In this document: piece after piece, positions 6,320 to 8,781 of the stretch
Layout of the letters: each line of letters begins with the position of its first letter
Numbering within the stretch: the first letter of the stretch is position 1
NCBI GenBank assembly: GCA_943355135.1
Contig: CALREG010000024.1
Span: forward strand, 1 to 8,781
Length of the DNA: 8,781 nt
Source of the DNA: Candidatus Nomurabacteria bacterium
GTDB lineage: Bacteria; Patescibacteriota; Minisyncoccia; Phycocordibacterales; SBAW01
Reading direction: 5' to 3'
The notes under the pieces: generated by a model
What the model was told of the DNA's origin: nothing
Seen by the model: only the letters and a program-made list of their open reading frames with translations
Database searches by the model: none
Position numbers and translations under genes: made by a program

Positions 6320-6946
6320 TTGCAATACGCTTTCTGGATTGTTGGCAATGCTATGGCCGGCTTTATGGACTTTTGCATCGGCGCCTACATCGCGCAGGTG
6401 CTGCTCTATATCAATGAGGTCCCGTGGGCTTGGTGGCCTATCTTCGTTGGGGGCTTCTTAGCGTTGCTACCTGACATGGATATAGCCTTCCAGATCTTGC
6501 GGGGGCGGGTCGTCGGCAATCATCGGGAAAGTCTGATGCATATGCCGCTGCTTATTATCCCCTCTGCCGTCGTGGCGGCCTGGATTGTGGGCGGCAATCT
6601 CTGGGCGCTCATCGCCTTTCTGTGCGTGCTGTGGCACTATCTCCACGACACACTCGAGGGCATCAAGTGGTTCAGCCCGTTCTTCTCGCAAAGTTTCTTC
6701 TGCTACCGCGGTCGCGTACCGCTGGAAGCGGGCAACCATGCAAGCTTTGTGCAGAAAGTCTGGCTGGTACCAAACCCGCGCACGCTCATTGAGTGGAGCT
6801 TCGGCTGTGGAGCGCTCTATGGAGCCTTCCCTCTTACTCCAACGGGGCCGGGGCAAGTGAATTTCTTCATGCTTGCACTTCTGTTTGTGCCCTTCGTTGT
6901 GTGGGGCGCCTACTGGCTCTACAACAAAAAACCTGCCCCGCAATAA
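6320..6946 (+). CDS. Multipass membrane protein, putative YdjM/DUF457-type metal-dependent hydrolase
   Basis: 208 residues, started by TTG behind a good Shine-Dalgarno. Hydrophobic segments lie at about 4-30, 40-52, 75-105 and 183-201. Between them are polar clusters expected of the membrane-bound metal-dependent hydrolase family that includes E. coli YdjM: LLPDMD (49-54), NHRESLMH (67-74) and WHYLHD (105-110), which together offer Asp and His metal ligands. In that family the order PD.D, HRG.tHS and H...D is typical; here HRESLMH replaces HRGITHS, so the match is approximate. WFSPF follows at 117-121. The substrate is unknown for the family. The gene is divergent from holB and convergent with the second mreB; it is monocistronic, and its stop codon lies in the loop of its own terminator. 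Confidence 0.65.
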   Translation: MQYAFWIVGNAMAGFMDFCIGAYIAQVLLYINEVPWAWWPIFVGGFLALLPDMDIAFQILRGRVVGNHRESLMHMPLLIIPSAVVAAWIVGGNLWALIAFLCVLWHYLHDTLEGIKWFSPFFSQSFFCYRGRVPLEAGNHASFVQKVWLVPNPRTLIEWSFGCGALYGAFPLTPTGPGQVNFFMLALLFVPFVVWGAYWLYNKKPAPQ

Positions 6947-6963
6947 GCGGGGCTTTTTCTTTT
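6935..6963. terminator. Probable bidirectional terminator between the membrane protein and mreB copy 2
   Basis: A 7-bp stem, GCCCCGC (6935-6941) and GCGGGGC (6947-6953), has an AATAA loop. The plus-strand tail is TTTTTCTTTT (6954-6963). On the minus strand the stem is followed by AGG and then TTTTTT. The TAA of the 6320 gene (6944-6946) is inside the loop, and the mreB copy 2 stop is at 6969, so one hairpin serves both convergent genes. Confidence 0.85.
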
Positions 6964-6968
6964 AGTAC

Positions 6969-7982
6969 CTAGCGCTTCGCAATGATGGCTTTTTTGTACG
7001 TGTCGAGATGGTTGAGCGCGATGCCCGTGCCGATAGCCACACAGTAGAGCGCATTGTCGGCGACCTGCGCCTTGACCCCCGTGCGGCGCAGCACCAGCTC
7101 GGCAAAGTTGCGCAGCTGGCTGGTGCCGCCGGTCATGGTGATACCTGAGTCGATGATGTCGGCCGCGAGCTCGGGCGGAGTTTCTTGCAATACGTCACGA
7201 ATTGCTTTGATAATTTCGCGCAGCTCCTTGCCCATTGCTTTGACGATGTCGTTGGTACGTAGCTCGGCCGAGCGCGGGAGCCCCGTGATAAAGTCGCGCC
7301 CGCGCACCGCCATCACCAACTCCTCTTCTACCGGTACGGCCGAACCGATGCCGATTTTTACATCCTCGGCGGTCTTCTCTCCTATCGCAAGGTTATACGT
7401 CTTCTTTATATAGTCGGTGATGGCGTGGTCGAGCTTATCACCCGCGCATTTGACCGAAGTAGAGGCAACAATGCCGCCGAGCGAAATAACCGCCACGTCG
7501 GTCGTGCCACCGCCGATGTCCACCACCATGTGCCCCTTGGCTTCCTGAATAGGAATACCCGCGCCGATTGCGGCGAGCACGGACTCTTTGACCACGTACG
7601 CATTTTTGGCACCCGCGCGGATTGCAGCCTCGACTACTGCGCGGCGCTCGGTCGAGGTGACACCCGTCGGCACCGACACCATCACATCGGGCTTAAAGAG
7701 TTGGAATCGTCCCGAAGCTTTTTGTATAAAATATTTAAGCATCGCCTGCGTAATTCGATAGTCGGCGATAACCCCGTCGCGCATGGGGCGGTAGGCGACA
7801 ATCTCGCCCGGCGTGCGACCGATCATTTCTTTCGCCTCCGCGCCCACGGCCAAAATCCGCTTATCAATTTCTGAAATAGCGACCACTGAGGGCTCGTTGA
7901 GCACCACGCCCCGCCCCGGCACAAACACGAGGGTGTTGGCGGTGCCGAGGTCTATGCCGAGCTTAGGAGTAAAGAATGCCAT
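6969..7982 (-). CDS. mreB: MreB-like actin homologue, copy 2 (complete)
   Basis: Full-length MreB-family actin, 337 residues (family usually 330-350). The phosphate-1 loop is DLGTANTLVF (11-20), phosphate-2 VVDIGGGTTDVAVISLGG (153-170), then IGEKTAEDVKIGIG (200-213), TPPELAADIIDSGITMTGG (268-286) and a typical C-terminus. The usual IEEPMAAAIG segment reads VKESVLAAIG (131-140): the catalytic glutamate equivalent to Glu131 of Thermotoga MreB is kept as E133, but the neighbouring Glu is Lys132 and Pro is Ser134. The N-terminus MAFFTPK is short and hydrophobic. I chose ATG 7982, because it lies 8 nt after a -10 box; a TTG at 7991 preceded by GGAG is the alternative and would add three residues. 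No mreC or mreD is adjacent. It may be a second filament with a separate role, as with Mbl or MreBH (inference). Confidence 0.95.
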   Translation of the reverse strand: MAFFTPKLGIDLGTANTLVFVPGRGVVLNEPSVVAISEIDKRILAVGAEAKEMIGRTPGEIVAYRPMRDGVIADYRITQAMLKYFIQKASGRFQLFKPDVMVSVPTGVTSTERRAVVEAAIRAGAKNAYVVKESVLAAIGAGIPIQEAKGHMVVDIGGGTTDVAVISLGGIVASTSVKCAGDKLDHAITDYIKKTYNLAIGEKTAEDVKIGIGSAVPVEEELVMAVRGRDFITGLPRSAELRTNDIVKAMGKELREIIKAIRDVLQETPPELAADIIDSGITMTGGTSQLRNFAELVLRRTGVKAQVADNALYCVAIGTGIALNHLDTYKKAIIAKR

Positions 7983-7990
7983 GTGGAGCA

Positions 7991-8019
7991 ATGATACTCC
8001 GCCCTCCCCGGTAAAACAA
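7991..8019 (-). promoter_or_regulatory. Promoter of mreB copy 2, predicted leaderless
   Basis: On the minus strand, TTGTTT (8014-8019), a 17-bp spacer and TATCAT (7991-7996), with 8 nt before the ATG at 7982. It is back-to-back with the promoter of the 8088 gene; only 7 nt separate the two -35 boxes. Confidence 0.55.
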
Positions 8020-8026
8020 ACCTATG

Positions 8027-8055
8027 TTGACTTCTACATTAGGAAGTGAAATTAT
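8027..8055 (+). promoter_or_regulatory. Possible promoter of the 8088 gene
   Basis: TTGACT (8027-8032), a 17-bp spacer and AATTAT (8050-8055). The -35 is strong and the -10 weak. The predicted start near 8062 gives a leader of about 26 nt. Confidence 0.42.
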
Positions 8056-8076
8056 GCCAACTAGAGAATCTGAATC

Positions 8077-8081
8077 GGGAG
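8077..8081 (+). promoter_or_regulatory. Shine-Dalgarno deciding the start at 8088
   Basis: GGGAG lies 6 nt before the ATG at 8088. The in-frame GTG at 8046 lies upstream of, or inside, the putative promoter and has no such site. Confidence 0.65.
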
Positions 8082-8087
8082 ACAATA

Positions 8088-8315
8088 ATGGGCAAAAACT
8101 TTGTGGATAGAGTTCTGGATGCTCCATTTGGAACAAGGCTGCTCACTTTTGGCAACATTGTTCTGCTCGTCATTTTGGCGACCTCTTGTGGACTCAGTTT
8201 TGTAGCCGGGTTTGGAACGCTCGGCTGGATGGAAAGTAATGGATTTATGCTGTCCATGATTTTAGTCTTCGTTGTCATGAGCCTTTTCAGTGCAGCCATA
8301 TTCCAACACAGATGA
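8088..8315 (+). CDS. Small two-helix membrane protein, unknown
   Basis: 75 residues, family not recognised. A short polar N-terminus (MGKNFVDRVLDAPFGTR) is followed by two hydrophobic segments, about 18-42 (LLTFGNIVLLVILATSCGLSF) and about 53-71 (FMLSMILVFVVMSLFSAAIF). The turn between them is GTLGWMESN and the end is QHR. This is consistent with a helical hairpin in the cytoplasmic membrane. The one cysteine is in helix 1. A good Shine-Dalgarno supports the start. Composition is more A+T rich than the genes to the left, and the gene sits between mreB copy 2 and a transposase, so it may belong to an acquired segment. A small toxin, holin-like or accessory protein are all possible; nothing in the sequence chooses between them. 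Confidence 0.6.
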   Translation: MGKNFVDRVLDAPFGTRLLTFGNIVLLVILATSCGLSFVAGFGTLGWMESNGFMLSMILVFVVMSLFSAAIFQHR

Positions 8316-8328
8316 CGTTTAACCTTAC

Positions 8329-8365
8329 CCGCCACAGTTACTAAGACCGCGGCGGTTTTTCTTTT
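8329..8365 (+). terminator. Possible weak Rho-independent terminator after the 8088 gene
   Basis: CCGCC (8329-8333) can pair with GGCGG (8351-8355) across a 17-nt loop, followed by TTTTTCTTTT. The stem is short and an alternative CCGCGG pairing competes, so the call rests mostly on the T-rich tail. Confidence 0.45.
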
Positions 8366-8380
8366 CCCCAACGATAAATG

Positions 8381-8401
8381 TACCGAGGTTCAACCTCGGT
8401 A
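8381..8401. repeat. 21-bp palindrome, copy 1, at the transposase promoter
   Basis: Perfect palindrome with ten-base arms around a central C; core ACCGAGGTT-C-AACCTCGGT, flanked by T and A. Its last two bases are the first two bases of TATAAT (8400-8405), so it fills the -35/-10 spacer region of the transposase gene. It probably is the REP-like target of the RAYT (family knowledge) and could serve as an operator (inference). Confidence 0.85.
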
Positions 8402-8405
8402 TAAT
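8400..8405 (+). promoter_or_regulatory. -10 box of the transposase gene, predicted leaderless
   Basis: TATAAT, a perfect consensus, ends 6 nt before the GTG at 8412. No good -35 hexamer is found at 16-19 bp spacing, because the palindrome occupies that DNA. The promoter may therefore be weak or protein-dependent. Confidence 0.5.
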
Positions 8406-8411
8406 AAGTAG

Positions 8412-8781
8412 GTGGCTAATCGAACTCCCCTTGCGCCCCAAGAGCATTATCATATCTACAATCGTGGAACAGAAAAAAGAAAAATATTCCTTACAAAAAA
8501 GGATTACGATCGCTTCCTTACTCTCCTCTACCTCAGCAACGGTACTACACCTATCCAGTTAAATAATTACCGAGGTTCAACCTCGGTAGAATTGTTGCAA
8601 TTAGATCGTGGGTCACCCTTAGTAGATGTTGTCGCCTACTGTCTTATGCCTAACCATTTTCATTTGTTGCTACGCCAAAGAACAGAAGGTGGAGTCAGTA
8701 AGTTTATGCAAAAAGTATCAACGGGGTACACCATGTACTTCAATATTAAAAATGAACGGAACGGTGCTCTTTTCCAAGGCA
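8412..8781 (+). CDS. IS200-like/RAYT Y1 transposase (3' end beyond window)
   Basis: I translated 123 residues from GTG 8412 to the window edge; the frame is open throughout. The N-terminus PQEHYHIYNRGTEKRKIF (9-26) and the segment VDVVAYCLMPNHFHLLL (71-87) are typical of the Y1_Tnp/REP-associated tyrosine transposase family. H82-F83-H84 is the HUH metal motif, and KNERNGALFQG (113-123) matches the region just before the catalytic tyrosine helix, which is outside the window. Members nick single-stranded DNA at hairpins using Mg2+ and a single tyrosine, and are often domesticated rather than mobile. A perfect 21-bp palindrome is carried in frame and encodes YRGSTSV (53-59) in the variable loop before the HUH strand. 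An identical palindrome lies 11 bp upstream of the start. Codon use is A+T rich compared with the core genes. Confidence 0.88.
   Translation, partial: MANRTPLAPQEHYHIYNRGTEKRKIFLTKKDYDRFLTLLYLSNGTTPIQLNNYRGSTSVELLQLDRGSPLVDVVAYCLMPNHFHLLLRQRTEGGVSKFMQKVSTGYTMYFNIKNERNGALFQG
8568..8588. repeat. 21-bp palindrome, copy 2, in frame inside the transposase
   Basis: Identical at all 21 positions to the copy at 8381-8401. It begins on a codon boundary and spans exactly seven codons (residues 53-59), so it keeps the frame. It is followed by TAGAAT-like sequence where copy 1 has TATAAT, so similarity may extend a few bases past the palindrome. Confidence 0.85.

Noticed and set aside
8381..8588. Two palindromes considered as the start of a CRISPR array or inverted terminal ends of an insertion sequence
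   Set aside because: Only two copies, spaced 187 bp apart and not regular; one lies inside the transposase gene rather than flanking it, so neither array nor element ends fit.

Overview
The window reads like chromosome of a reduced-genome bacterium, most likely a Patescibacteria (CPR) member of the Parcubacteria type. This is an inference. It rests on several core proteins being trimmed versions of their families: a prolyl-tRNA synthetase without the editing insertion, an endonuclease III without the iron-sulfur loop, and a clamp-loader delta-prime without P-loop or zinc module. A RAYT-like transposase with a palindromic repeat at the right edge fits the same picture. No marker such as 16S rRNA is present to settle the lineage.

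Layout, left to right. (1) Minus strand: a partial MreB gene (1-674) follows proS (671-1936) with an ATGA overlap. (2) Plus strand: a monocistronic gene for a putative DHH/MYG1-like hydrolase (2102-3193), with its own promoter, Shine-Dalgarno sequence and strong terminator. (3) Minus strand: holB-like delta-prime (5574-6272), nth (4900-5577, ATGA overlap), frr (4325-4876) and rseP (3239-4324, directly abutting frr). These are a replication, repair, translation and envelope-proteolysis cluster with promoters before holB and before frr. (4) Plus strand: a TTG-started multipass membrane protein of the YdjM/DUF457 type (6320-6946), whose stop codon lies in the loop of a probably bidirectional terminator. 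(5) Minus strand: a second, complete MreB paralogue (6969-7982). (6) Right end, visibly more A+T rich: a 75-residue two-helix membrane protein (8088-8315) and the 5' part of an IS200-like/RAYT transposase (8412 to the edge). A perfect 21-bp palindrome occurs once next to the transposase promoter and once in frame inside its coding sequence.

The most striking pattern is in translation initiation. The four minus-strand transcription units (proS-mreB, holB-nth, frr-rseP, second mreB) each have a -35/-10 pair with exactly 17-bp spacing and the -10 box only 6-8 nt before the start codon. The transposase has a perfect TATAAT 6 nt before its GTG. These are predicted to give leaderless mRNAs. The three other plus-strand genes have purine-rich Shine-Dalgarno sequences and 5' leaders. 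The window therefore suggests two start modes divided between core genes and accessory-looking genes. No tRNA, rRNA or CRISPR array was seen.
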